From Streptomyces sp. H27-H1 (GTDB lineage Bacteria > Actinomycetota > Actinomycetes > Streptomycetales > Streptomycetaceae): a DNA stretch of 64,000 bases. This document shows, one piece after another, positions 36,764 to 45,522 of this stretch. The notes under the pieces were generated by a model, which saw only the letters and a program-made list of their open reading frames with translations, was not told where the DNA came from and did not search any database. The stretch is taken from contig NZ_JAPNLJ010000010.1 of assembly GCF_026627445.1 (NCBI RefSeq), forward strand, positions 124,001-188,000. The letters are read 5' to 3'. Within the stretch, counting starts at the first letter, position 1. The number at the start of each line of letters is the position of its first letter. The position numbers and the translations under genes are program-made.

Positions 36764-38545
36764 GTGACCAGTACCGCGACGCCGCCGCCCAGCCCTGCGG
36801 GGGCCCCGCCCGCCACCGAGGCCGGACCCGGCCCGGACCCCGCCGCCCAGCCGTCCGCCTGGCTGCGCCGCCTGCGCGGCTTCGGCTACCAGCCGCCCGC
36901 CGGGGCGAAACGGCAGTCGGACGTCCGCACCCGTCTGGTGCCCCCGTACGCACGGCCGTCCGAGCAGCTGTGGGCGCAGCTGGGGGTCGGGCCAGCCACC
37001 GCGGAACGCTGGCAGAGAGTGCTGGCCTGGGCCGGTCCGCTGCTGGTGGCCCTGGTCGCCGGGGTGCTGCGGTTCGCCCACCTGGGCAACCCGAAGGCGG
37101 TGATATTCGACGAGACGTACTACGCCAAGGACGCCTGGGCCACGATCAAGCAGGGCTACGAGGCGAGCTGGCCCAAGGACATCGACAAGTCGATCCTCGC
37201 CAACCCCGACGGCGTCCCCCTCCCGCTGGACCCGGGCTACGTCGTGCACCCGCCGGTCGGCAAATGGGTGATCGGCCTGGGCGAGTGGATGTTCGGCTTC
37301 GACCCGTTCGGCTGGCGGTTCATGACCGCGCTGCTCGGCACCCTGTCCGTGCTGATGCTGTGCCGGATCGGGCGCCGGCTGTTCCGCTCCACGTTCCTGG
37401 GCTGCCTGGCCGGCCTCCTGCTGGCGGTCGACGGCCTGCACCTGGTGATGAGCCGGACCGCCCTGCTCGACCTGGTGCTGATGTTCTTCGTGCTGGGGGC
37501 CTTCGGATCGCTGGTCATCGACCGGGACAAGGCTCGGGCCGGACTCGCGGCCGCGCTCCCGGTGGACGAGGAGGGACGGGCCCGGCCGGATGCCGTGATC
37601 GCGGAGACGCTGCGGCTGGGCTGGCGCCCGTACCGGCTGCTGGCCGGGGTCTGTCTGGGCCTGGCCTTCGGTACGAAGTGGAACGGCCTGATCGTGCTCG
37701 CCTTCTTCGGCGTGCTGACCGTCCTGTGGGACGCGGCCGCACGACGCACGGCGGGCGCGGGCGCCCCGTACACGGCGATGCTGCGCCGCGACGCGCTGCC
37801 CGCCTTCCTCTCCACCGTCCCGGTGGCGATCTCCGTCTACGTGGCCTCGTGGCTCGGCTGGATCCTCTCCCCCGACAACGGCAAGGGCGGCTACTTCCGC
37901 GACTGGGCCGCCAAGAACGACCAGCACAGCTCGTGGTCCTTCCTGCCGGAGTGGCTGCGGAGCATGTGGCACTACGAGACGGAGGTCTACAAGTTCCACG
38001 TGGGCCTGACCTCGGGCCACACCTACGAGTCGAACCCGTGGAGCTGGCTGGTCCTGGGCCGTCCCGTCTCCTACTTCTACGAATCCCCGTCGCCCGGCAC
38101 CGACGGCTGCCCGGCGACGGAGACGGCCAAGTGCGCGCGCGAGGTGCTGGCGCTCGGCACGCCGCTGCTGTGGTGGGCGGGCTGCTTCGCCCTGCTGTAC
38201 GTGCTGTGGCGGTGGTTCTTCCGCCGCGACTGGCGGGCGGGCGCGATCGCGTGCGCGCTCGGCGCGGGCCTGCTGCCCTGGTTCAACTACCAGGAGCGGA
38301 CCATCTTCTTCTTCTACGCGGTGGTCTTCGTCCCGTACCTGTGCCTGGCGGTGGCCATGATGATCGGCGCCCTGCTGGGCCCGGCCGGCTCCTCGGAACG
38401 CCGCCGCGCCCTGGGGGCGGTGGCGGCGGGTGTCCTCGTGCTCCTGATCGTGTGGAACTTCATTTATTTCTGGCCGATCTACACCGGACAGACCATCCCG
38501 ATGGATTCCTGGCAGAACCGGATGTGGCTGGACACCTGGGTCTGA
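36764..38545 (+). CDS. pmt: Dolichyl/polyprenyl-phosphate-mannose protein O-mannosyltransferase
   Basis: A 593-residue integral membrane GT39 enzyme that moves mannose from polyprenyl-phosphate mannose to Ser/Thr of secreted proteins on the outer side of the membrane. The catalytic acidic pair is FDETYYAKD (Asp116-Glu117) after the first membrane helix. There are about 10-11 hydrophobic segments in all. Further conserved patches are VHPPVGKW and FGTKWNGL. The N-terminal 55 residues are Pro/Ala-rich. GTG 36764 is the first start in frame near the family N-terminus. In S. coelicolor the orthologue (SCO3154) is needed for phage phiC31 infection, and in mycobacteria it is Rv1002c. Confidence 0.94.
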   Translation: MTSTATPPPSPAGAPPATEAGPGPDPAAQPSAWLRRLRGFGYQPPAGAKRQSDVRTRLVPPYARPSEQLWAQLGVGPATAERWQRVLAWAGPLLVALVAGVLRFAHLGNPKAVIFDETYYAKDAWATIKQGYEASWPKDIDKSILANPDGVPLPLDPGYVVHPPVGKWVIGLGEWMFGFDPFGWRFMTALLGTLSVLMLCRIGRRLFRSTFLGCLAGLLLAVDGLHLVMSRTALLDLVLMFFVLGAFGSLVIDRDKARAGLAAALPVDEEGRARPDAVIAETLRLGWRPYRLLAGVCLGLAFGTKWNGLIVLAFFGVLTVLWDAAARRTAGAGAPYTAMLRRDALPAFLSTVPVAISVYVASWLGWILSPDNGKGGYFRDWAAKNDQHSSWSFLPEWLRSMWHYETEVYKFHVGLTSGHTYESNPWSWLVLGRPVSYFYESPSPGTDGCPATETAKCAREVLALGTPLLWWAGCFALLYVLWRWFFRRDWRAGAIACALGAGLLPWFNYQERTIFFFYAVVFVPYLCLAVAMMIGALLGPAGSSERRRALGAVAAGVLVLLIVWNFIYFWPIYTGQTIPMDSWQNRMWLDTWV

Positions 38546-38681
38546 CGGCGCGGGTGTGAGCTTGCCCGGACTTGGCGACAAACCCCTGGACCGCGCATCT
38601 GTTCGGCGTAAAGTCTGCGCCAGGGGGCCTTGAACGCGTTCAGCGATCGGGGGCCGTGGCACGGGGGACGGGGACAGGGCA

Positions 38682-40328
38682 ATGAACGGGGCCGCAAAGG
38701 GCGCCCTCATCGGCGGGGTGTTCCTCGCGATGCTGGGCGGGGCCGGGTACGGGGTGTACTCGCTGGTGGGGGACGCCGGCGGGAGCGACGCCAAGAACAC
38801 GAGCGCGACCGGCCCCGTGACCCCCGCCAAGGGCACGGGGCCGGTCAGCGACAAGGACGCCGCGGCGACCGCCAAGGCCTTCTTCGCCGCATGGTCGGCG
38901 GGGGACGCCCGGGCGGGGGCCGATCTGACGAACAATCCGGCAGAGGCGCAGGGCGCCCTCGGCGACCTCACGACCAAGGCCTACGTGTCCAAGGTGTCGA
39001 TCACCCCCGGCGCGCAGACCGGGACCACGGTGTCGTACTCCGTCGCCGCGGAGGTCACCTACGAGGGGGTCACCAAGCCCCTCGCCTACGAGTCGAAGCT
39101 GACCGTGGTCCGCGGCAACACCACGGGGCTGCCGCTCGTCGACTGGCAGCCCTCGGTGCTCCACCCGCAGCTCCAGAAGGGCGAGAAGCTGCGCGGCGGC
39201 GCCCCGGCCGACCCGCCCGTCAAGGCCGTCGACCGCAAGCACCGGGAGCTGACGGCCGAGAAGTACCCGTCGCTGCGCCCGGTGCTCGACAGCCTGCGCG
39301 CGACGTACGGGGAGCGGCTGGGCGGCAAGAGCGGCGCCGAACTGTGGATAGAGCCGGTCGCGCAGGAAGCCCCCCGGCGGACCCTGCTGACGCTGGTCGA
39401 GGGCACGCCGGGGGAGATCGAGACCGTCCTGGACGCGGACGTCCAGGCGGCTGCCGAGCGGGCGGTCCTGAAGTTCCCGCAGGCATCGGTGGTCGCCGTC
39501 CAGCCGAGCACCGGGAACATCCTGGCCATCGCCGACCATCGCGCCGACGGCTTCCCCGCGTCCCTCAGCGGAGCCCGCGCACCGGGCTCGACGATGAAGA
39601 TCGTGACCGGCGCGATGCTGCTGGACCGGGGTCTGGTGGCTGCGGGCAAGGTCGCCGAGTGCCCGGCGGAGGTGTCGTGGGAGGGGAGGACCTTCAAGAA
39701 CCTGAAGGGATTCAAACTCGACGGCAAGACCTTCGCGACGAGCTTCGCCCAGTCCTGCAACACCGCCTTCATCAAGCAGATCAAACCGGTCGGCGACATC
39801 GACGCGCTCCCGAAGGAGGCGCGTGAGGTCTTCGGCATCGGCGCCGGCATCGAGTGGAAGGTGGGCGTGCCCACCGTCGACGGCAAGGTCCCGGACGCGA
39901 CGGGCCCGGCGGCGGCGGCCGCGTACATCGGGCAGGGCCAGATCCAGATGAACCCGCTGACGATGGCCTCGATCACGGCGACCGCCCGGACCGGGGTGTT
40001 CCGCCAGCCCGTGGTCGTCAAGGCCTCCCTGGACGGCCGCCGGCTCGCGAAGGCCTCACGGTCGATGAAGCCCTCGGTGGCGGCGCAGCTGGTGCGGATG
40101 ATGAAGCTGACGGCCACCGAGGGCACGGCCCGGGGTGCGATGTCCGCGGTCGGCGGCTCCGACAAGGGCGCCAAGACCGGCTCCGCGGAGGTCGACGGGG
40201 CGCAGAGCCCGGACAGCTGGTTCACCGGCTTCAGCGGTGACGTGGCGGCCGCGGCGATGGTCGAGGGCGGCGGGCACGGCTCCGACGCGGCGGGTCCGAT
40301 CGTGGCGGCCGTCCTGAACGCGGGCTGA
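38682..40328 (+). CDS. Penicillin-binding protein (transpeptidase)
   Basis: A 548-residue membrane-anchored peptidoglycan transpeptidase. One N-terminal helix (ALIGGVFLAMLGGAGYGVYS) is followed by an NTF2-like MecA_N-type domain (about 55-175), a short dimerisation region and a transpeptidase domain. The domain has the active-site Ser-x-x-Lys in GSTMKIV (Ser303, Lys306), the second motif SCN (Ser358) and KTG (Lys498). No glycosyltransferase domain is present, so it is a class B-like enzyme. It lies between pmt and the ybaK/esterase genes. In S. coelicolor, PBP genes sit next to ssgE, and an SsgA-like gene lies 4.7 kb away here. Confidence 0.9.
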   Translation: MNGAAKGALIGGVFLAMLGGAGYGVYSLVGDAGGSDAKNTSATGPVTPAKGTGPVSDKDAAATAKAFFAAWSAGDARAGADLTNNPAEAQGALGDLTTKAYVSKVSITPGAQTGTTVSYSVAAEVTYEGVTKPLAYESKLTVVRGNTTGLPLVDWQPSVLHPQLQKGEKLRGGAPADPPVKAVDRKHRELTAEKYPSLRPVLDSLRATYGERLGGKSGAELWIEPVAQEAPRRTLLTLVEGTPGEIETVLDADVQAAAERAVLKFPQASVVAVQPSTGNILAIADHRADGFPASLSGARAPGSTMKIVTGAMLLDRGLVAAGKVAECPAEVSWEGRTFKNLKGFKLDGKTFATSFAQSCNTAFIKQIKPVGDIDALPKEAREVFGIGAGIEWKVGVPTVDGKVPDATGPAAAAAYIGQGQIQMNPLTMASITATARTGVFRQPVVVKASLDGRRLAKASRSMKPSVAAQLVRMMKLTATEGTARGAMSAVGGSDKGAKTGSAEVDGAQSPDSWFTGFSGDVAAAAMVEGGGHGSDAAGPIVAAVLNAG

Positions 40329-40348
40329 CGGTCCGGCGCGGCCGGCGC

Positions 40349-40822
40349 TCAGCGCTCCCGTACATCGGCCTGCGCGGCCCCCGCGTGCCGGATCAGCTCG
40401 CGCGGGTCCATGGGGAACACCGTGTGCGGGGTCCCCGCGGCCGCCCAGACCACGTCGTGGGCCAGCAGGGAGCGGTCAGCGAGGACCCGGGTGCGGGTGC
40501 GGTGCCCGAAGGGCGGGACCCCACCGATGGCGTATCCGGTGGTCTCCCTGACCAGGGCCGCGTCGGCCCTGGTCACGGCGCCCGCGCCGAGCTCGCGGCG
40601 CACCGCCTCCACGTCCACCCGGGAGGCCCCGTCCATGAGGACCAGGACGGGAACCCCGTCGGCGGCGAAGATCAGCGACTTCACGATCTGGCTGAGCTCG
40701 CACCCGATCGCGGCGGCCGCGTCGGCGGCGGTCCGGGTCCCGTCGGGGAAGCTCCGTACGTCCGGCTCCAGGCCCAGTGCGGCGAGGGCTTCGGCGAAGA
40801 GGGGATGCGCGGTGGTCGTCAT
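40349..40822 (-). CDS. YbaK/EbsC-family aminoacyl-tRNA deacylase
   Basis: A 157-residue single-domain protein of the YbaK/ProX editing family that hydrolyses mischarged aminoacyl-tRNA (for example Cys-tRNAPro). Family features include the DAAAAIGCELSQIVKSLIFA core with the conserved Lys, LVLMDGASRVD and the loop YAIGGVPPFGH. The protein is cytoplasmic and acts in trans to the synthetase. ATG 40822 is the obvious start. It is convergent with the PBP gene (20-bp gap). Confidence 0.88.
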   Translation of the reverse strand: MTTTAHPLFAEALAALGLEPDVRSFPDGTRTAADAAAAIGCELSQIVKSLIFAADGVPVLVLMDGASRVDVEAVRRELGAGAVTRADAALVRETTGYAIGGVPPFGHRTRTRVLADRSLLAHDVVWAAAGTPHTVFPMDPRELIRHAGAAQADVRER

Positions 40823-40898
40823 GGAGGAACGCTAGCGCTCCCGTCCCCGTATGCGCGACGCCCCTTGCCCGCCCGGCCGGGTGGGAGGGCGGGTCCCG

Positions 40899-42056
40899 CT
40901 ACAGCGCGGAGCGCAGGGCCCGGACCAGTGCCTGGGCGCGCGGGTCGGCGGTGACTGACTTGGCGTGGGCGTTGGTGACGTAGCCGAAGCCGATGCCCGC
41001 CTCCGGGTCCGCGAAGGCCAGGGAGCCGCCGCGGCCGGGGTGCCCGAAGGAGGCCGGGGACAGCAGCGGGGAGGACGGGCCGTGCAGCATGTAGCCGGGG
41101 CCGAAGCGGGTGTTGACCACCAGGACGCGGTCCGGTCCGGACGAGAACTCCTTGGCGGCGAGTGCGGTGGTGGCCGGTGTGAAGATGCGCGCCCCGTCCT
41201 GCACCACCCCGATGGTGGCCGCGTAGAAGCGGGCCAGTGCGCGGGCCGTGCCGATGCCCGCCGAGGCCGGCAGTTCTGCCGCCCGGTAGGCGGGGTCGTT
41301 CTCGTCGGGCAGCGGGTCGATGGCCGCGAAGGCGCGGCGGGTGAGGGAGTCCGGGTCTGCGTAGGCCTCGGAAACGTTGCGCCTGGGCCGGGTCCTGAGC
41401 ATGCCGGCGCTCTCCGGCGGCTCGACCGGCGCCACCCGGCCCACCCGGTGGGCCTCGGCCTCCGGCAGGCCGATCCAGAAGTCGATGCCCAGCGGCTCCG
41501 CGATGTCCTCGGCCAGGATGCTCCCCAGCGAGCGGCCGGTCGCCCGCAGCACCAGCTCGGACAGCAGCCAGCTGAAGGTCTGCGCGTGGTAGCCGTGCTC
41601 GGTGCCGGGCTCCCAGAAGGCTTGCTGGGCGGCGACCGCGCGCGGTCCGCTGACCCCGTCCGCGGCCTCGGCGACGGTCAGCCCGCGGTCCAGGGCCGGG
41701 ACTCCGGCGCGGTGCGCGAGCAGGTCGCGGACCCGGGTCCGGTCCTTGCCGCCGGCCTTGAACTCGGGCCAGTACGAACCCACCGGCGCGTCCAGGTCGA
41801 GCAGTCCGCGCTGCTGGAGCAGCAGCGGTACGGCGGCGGCCACGCCCTTGGTCGCGGAGCGGACGATCTGCACGGTGTCCTCGGCCCAGGGGTCCGTGCC
41901 CTCCGCGTCCTTGGTGCCGGCCCAGAGGTCGACGACCTTGCGCCCGTCGCGGTACACGGCCACCGCCGCGCCCCGGTCCCCGAGCACCTGGAAGTTGCGT
42001 ACGAACGCGTCCTTGACGGGCTCGAAGCCCTCCGCCACCACACCCTTGATGTCCAC
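40899..42056 (-). CDS. Beta-lactamase-fold serine hydrolase (class C/EstB type)
   Basis: A 385-residue protein of the beta-lactamase/DD-peptidase fold. The Ser-x-x-Lys motif is RSATKG (Ser67, Lys70), with a YHAQ motif in the Tyr position and HPGRGGSL near the end in place of KTG. No signal peptide is visible, so it is probably a cytoplasmic esterase rather than a secreted beta-lactamase. The family hydrolyses short esters or peptides. GTG at 42054-42056 starts the protein. It stands alone on its strand, downstream of the metal transporter. Confidence 0.85.
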   Translation of the reverse strand: MDIKGVVAEGFEPVKDAFVRNFQVLGDRGAAVAVYRDGRKVVDLWAGTKDAEGTDPWAEDTVQIVRSATKGVAAAVPLLLQQRGLLDLDAPVGSYWPEFKAGGKDRTRVRDLLAHRAGVPALDRGLTVAEAADGVSGPRAVAAQQAFWEPGTEHGYHAQTFSWLLSELVLRATGRSLGSILAEDIAEPLGIDFWIGLPEAEAHRVGRVAPVEPPESAGMLRTRPRRNVSEAYADPDSLTRRAFAAIDPLPDENDPAYRAAELPASAGIGTARALARFYAATIGVVQDGARIFTPATTALAAKEFSSGPDRVLVVNTRFGPGYMLHGPSSPLLSPASFGHPGRGGSLAFADPEAGIGFGYVTNAHAKSVTADPRAQALVRALRSAL

Positions 42057-42101
42057 GGGCCGTACAACAACCCCCGACCGGCGGTTATGCCACCGAAGCC
42101 G

Positions 42102-42863
<762 letters not shown>

Positions 42864-42981
42864 TTGCATCTCCTTACAGTGCCACTTCCACTACGTTGGG
42901 TCTCCTGCACCAGCAGCGGTCAGGGCTTGGCCGTCATGCGCATCCTCGGAGGCACGTGAGAAGCCGCCCCAGGCGGAGGAG

Positions 42982-43749
42982 TCACCTCATCAGACAGACG
43001 GCTGTCAGCATGACTGCCAGTGCTGTCAAAGGGAGCGCAGAGGCGCGCGCCCACTCTGTGGGCGTTGCCGTCACCTCGTCGATCACCGGCATGGAGCCGG
43101 CGTAGCCGCGGCTGACCATCGCGAGGTAGACCCGCTCGCCGCGTTCGTAGGACCGGATGAACAGGGCTCCCGCGGTCTTCGCGAGGACCCCCCAGTGCCG
43201 GATCCCGCGCGCTTCGAAGCCGCGGGAGCGCCGGGCGATGGACATGCGGCGCAGCTCGTCGGTGATGACGTCCCCGTACCGGATCATGAAGGAGGCGATC
43301 TGGACGAGCAGCGGCGGCAGCTTGAGCCGTTGCAGGCCCAGCAGCAGGGCCCGCAGTTCGGTGGTGGAGGCCAGGAGTACGGACGCGGCCACGCCGAGGG
43401 TGCCCTTGGCCAGTACGTTCCAGGCGCCCCAGAGGCCGGAGACGCTGAGGGACATGCCGAGGAATTCGACCCGCTCGCCCTGGGCCACGAAGGGCATCAG
43501 GACGGCGAAGGCGACGAAGGGCACCTCGATCAGGAGCCGGCGCAGCAGGAAGCCGGCCGGGATCCGGGCCACGGCGGCGGCCGCCGCGATGAGGACGGCG
43601 TACAGGCCGAAGGCCCACACCGCCTCGCGCGGGGTGGACACGACGACGACCACGAAACCGAAGGTCGCGGCGAGTTTGCAGTGCGGCGGCAGGTCGTGGA
43701 CCGGCGAGTGCCCGGGCCGGTAGAGCTTGTGGGCGTGGCCTGCGCCCAT
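42982..43749 (-). CDS. cbiQ: ECF transporter transmembrane component CbiQ/NikQ
   Basis: A 255-residue membrane protein with about five helices. It contains the two Ala-Arg-Gly-type coupling motifs of T components: MSIARRSRGFEARG and MVSRGYAG, which contact the ATPase. The start reads MGAGHAHKLYRPGHSPVHDL. It lies 1 bp after the cbiM stop and upstream of cbiO. Together with CbiMN it forms the membrane part of a Co2+ or Ni2+ uptake system. The metal is not decided by this protein. Confidence 0.9.
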   Translation of the reverse strand: MGAGHAHKLYRPGHSPVHDLPPHCKLAATFGFVVVVVSTPREAVWAFGLYAVLIAAAAAVARIPAGFLLRRLLIEVPFVAFAVLMPFVAQGERVEFLGMSLSVSGLWGAWNVLAKGTLGVAASVLLASTTELRALLLGLQRLKLPPLLVQIASFMIRYGDVITDELRRMSIARRSRGFEARGIRHWGVLAKTAGALFIRSYERGERVYLAMVSRGYAGSMPVIDEVTATPTEWARASALPLTALAVMLTAVCLMR

Positions 43750-43750
43750 G

Positions 43751-44803
43751 TCAGGCGGCCGGTACGGCCGTGGAGGAGGCCGTCAGGTCGGCGCTGCGAC
43801 GGCGGCGGACGGTCCAGAACACCCCGGTGCCCACGACGACGGTCGCGCCGACGCCGATGACTCCGGCGAGGCCGCCGGAGAGGCGGGCGTCGGTGACGTC
43901 CTTGACGCCGTAGTCGGCGAGCGGGGAGTCGGCGGCGGCGTGATCGGTGACCTTCTGGTCGATGCCCTTGTCCGCGGCGACCTTCTCCAGTCCGTCGGGG
44001 CTGGACGAGGCGTAGAAGGAGACGAAGCCGGCCAGGGCCAGCGCGGCGACCAGGCCGGTGATCCACACCGGCTTCGTGGAGCGGGCGGCGAGGCCGACCG
44101 GCACGGCGGGCGGGGCGTCGACGAGTTCGCCGTGGACGCGCAGCTTCAGCGGGGCGGACAGGCCGCGGGCGCCGTGGACGAGGTCGGGGCGGACGGCGAT
44201 CACGGCGCCGACGGTGGCGGCGGTGATGGCGGCCTCACCGATGCCGATGAGGACGTGGACGCCGACCATGGCGCCGAACACCTTGCTCAGCGGTACGTCG
44301 GTGGTGCCGCCGATCGCGTAGATGAGGGTGAAGGCGGCGGCTGCGGCGGGCACCGAGAGCAGGGCCGCGACGAAGGCGGCGACGGTGACCGAGCGGCGGC
44401 TGTCGGGCAGCAGCTTCACCAGGGCGCGGAAGACGGCGTAGGCGACGACCACGGTGACGACGGCCATGTTCACGACGTTGACCCCGAGGGCGGTCAGGCC
44501 GCCGTCGGCGAAGAGGACGCCCTGCATGAGCAGGACCACGGAGACGCACAGCACGCCCGTACAGGGGCCTACGAGTATCGCCGCGAGTGCGCCGCCCAGC
44601 AGGTGGCCGCTTGTTCCGGCGGCTACGGGGAAGTTGAGCATCTGGACGGCGAAGATGAAGGCGGCGACGAGACCGGCGAGCGGCGCGGTGCGCTCGTCGA
44701 GCTCCCGCCGGGCGCCACGGAGGCTGACGGCCACGGCTCCGGCGGCGACGACACCTGCGGCTAGGGAGACGGGGGCATCGATGAAGCCGTCGGGCACATG
44801 CAT
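43751..44803 (-). CDS. cbiM: CbiM-CbiN fusion, substrate-binding component of a Ni/Co ECF transporter
   Basis: A 350-residue membrane protein. It begins MHVPDGFIDAP, the N-terminal His-containing motif that binds the metal in CbiM/NikM. Seven to eight membrane helices follow, with GTSGHLLGG and GEAAIT as conserved core motifs. The C-terminal 120 residues match CbiN/NikN (two helices with SSPDGLEKVA and DSPLADYGV between), so M and N are fused. The operon promoter overlaps a Nur-like site, so nickel (NikMN) is more likely than cobalt. It overlaps no neighbour and heads the transporter operon. Confidence 0.9.
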   Translation of the reverse strand: MHVPDGFIDAPVSLAAGVVAAGAVAVSLRGARRELDERTAPLAGLVAAFIFAVQMLNFPVAAGTSGHLLGGALAAILVGPCTGVLCVSVVLLMQGVLFADGGLTALGVNVVNMAVVTVVVAYAVFRALVKLLPDSRRSVTVAAFVAALLSVPAAAAAFTLIYAIGGTTDVPLSKVFGAMVGVHVLIGIGEAAITAATVGAVIAVRPDLVHGARGLSAPLKLRVHGELVDAPPAVPVGLAARSTKPVWITGLVAALALAGFVSFYASSSPDGLEKVAADKGIDQKVTDHAAADSPLADYGVKDVTDARLSGGLAGVIGVGATVVVGTGVFWTVRRRRSADLTASSTAVPAA

Positions 44804-44881
44804 GGTTCTGCTCCGCTTCCTGCGGTCCGACGAGCGGTCCGTTGAACTGTCCGTAGAACTGACAAAATCTTCAGCCGTTCA

Positions 44882-44912
44882 AGAATAGTGCCCAGTTGCG
44901 AACGATTGGCAA
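44882..44912 (-). promoter_or_regulatory. cbiM promoter overlapped by a Nur-box-like operator
   Basis: TTGCGA-N5-TGGCAA at 44896-44912 fits the Nur box reported in Streptomyces (tTGCaa-N5-ttGCAa). On the minus strand a possible promoter is TTGCCA (44912-44907), 19-nt spacer, TATTCT (44887-44882), so the box covers the -35. Nickel-bound Nur would then repress the transporter when nickel is plentiful. The consensus is from memory and the fit was judged by eye. Confidence 0.55.
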
Positions 44913-45010
44913 GAGCGGTGGCATGACAAATAGCTCCGCGCGGTTTCGTGGGAATGTGCGAGGCTGGGGGCAATACGGACGCAAATGTTCCGATTCAAGG
45001 AGTCTTGTCG

Positions 45011-45433
45011 ATGTCAGCCGCCGCCGAGAATCCGTCAGCATCAGTCACCGCCTCCCGGGGCGCGACCGCCACGGCCCCCTTCATCGAGGAGCGGGTGCGC
45101 GCCCGCGTGATCACCGACGACCCCCTCTACCGGGCCATCCCGGTCTCGCTGCGCTTCGTACCCGCCGAGCCGCTGGCCGTACGGATCGTCTTCCCCGCCG
45201 ACCTCTCCCCCGACGGCACCGACAACGAGTGGGTCTTCCCCCGCGCCCTCCTGGAGGCCGGCCTGCAGGCCCCGACCGGGACGGGCGACGTCCGCGTCTG
45301 GCCCTGCGGCCGCGTACAGGCCGTCGTCGAGTTCCACTCCCCCGAGGGTGTCGCGGTGGTCCAGTTCGACATCGCCGTCCTGCGCCGCTTCCTGCGCCGT
45401 ACGTACGCGCCCGCGCCCCCGGCCACCCGTTAG
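45011..45433 (+). CDS. SsgA-like sporulation/cell-division protein, probably SsgE
   Basis: A 140-residue member of the SALP family, found only in sporulating actinomycetes. It contains the family core DNEWVFPRALLEAGLQAPTG followed by TGDVRVWPCGRVQAVVEF, matching SsgB. SALPs control septum placement and autolytic wall processing during sporulation. Position near a PBP gene and pmt resembles that of ssgE (SCO3158) in S. coelicolor, so SsgE is the best guess. The exact paralogue needs a phylogeny. ATG 45011 follows AAGGAG at 44997-45002. It is divergent from the metal transporter and ends at a strong terminator. Confidence 0.85.
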   Translation: MSAAAENPSASVTASRGATATAPFIEERVRARVITDDPLYRAIPVSLRFVPAEPLAVRIVFPADLSPDGTDNEWVFPRALLEAGLQAPTGTGDVRVWPCGRVQAVVEFHSPEGVAVVQFDIAVLRRFLRRTYAPAPPATR

Positions 45434-45461
45434 GCCCAGCCGGGCACGTCCGGTCCGGCAT

Positions 45462-45503
45462 ACAGGAACGGCCCCGCACCTTTCGGTGCGGGGCCGTTCC
45501 TGT
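45462..45503. terminator. Strong bidirectional terminator between the SsgA-like and MMPL genes
   Basis: A 19-bp perfect stem (45462-45480 with 45485-45503, ACAGGAACGGCCCCGCACC) closed by a TTTC loop. Confidence 0.85.
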
Positions 45504-45522
45504 CGTACTGCCGACCGGGCGG

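Noticed and set aside
40899..42056. Antibiotic resistance beta-lactamase
   Set aside because: There is no signal peptide and the KTG triad is replaced. An esterase or peptidase of the same fold is more likely.
44804..45010. Cobalamin riboswitch upstream of cbiM
   Set aside because: The region is short and lacks the B12-box pattern and the long structured leader of cobalamin riboswitches. A Nur-like box explains the control better.
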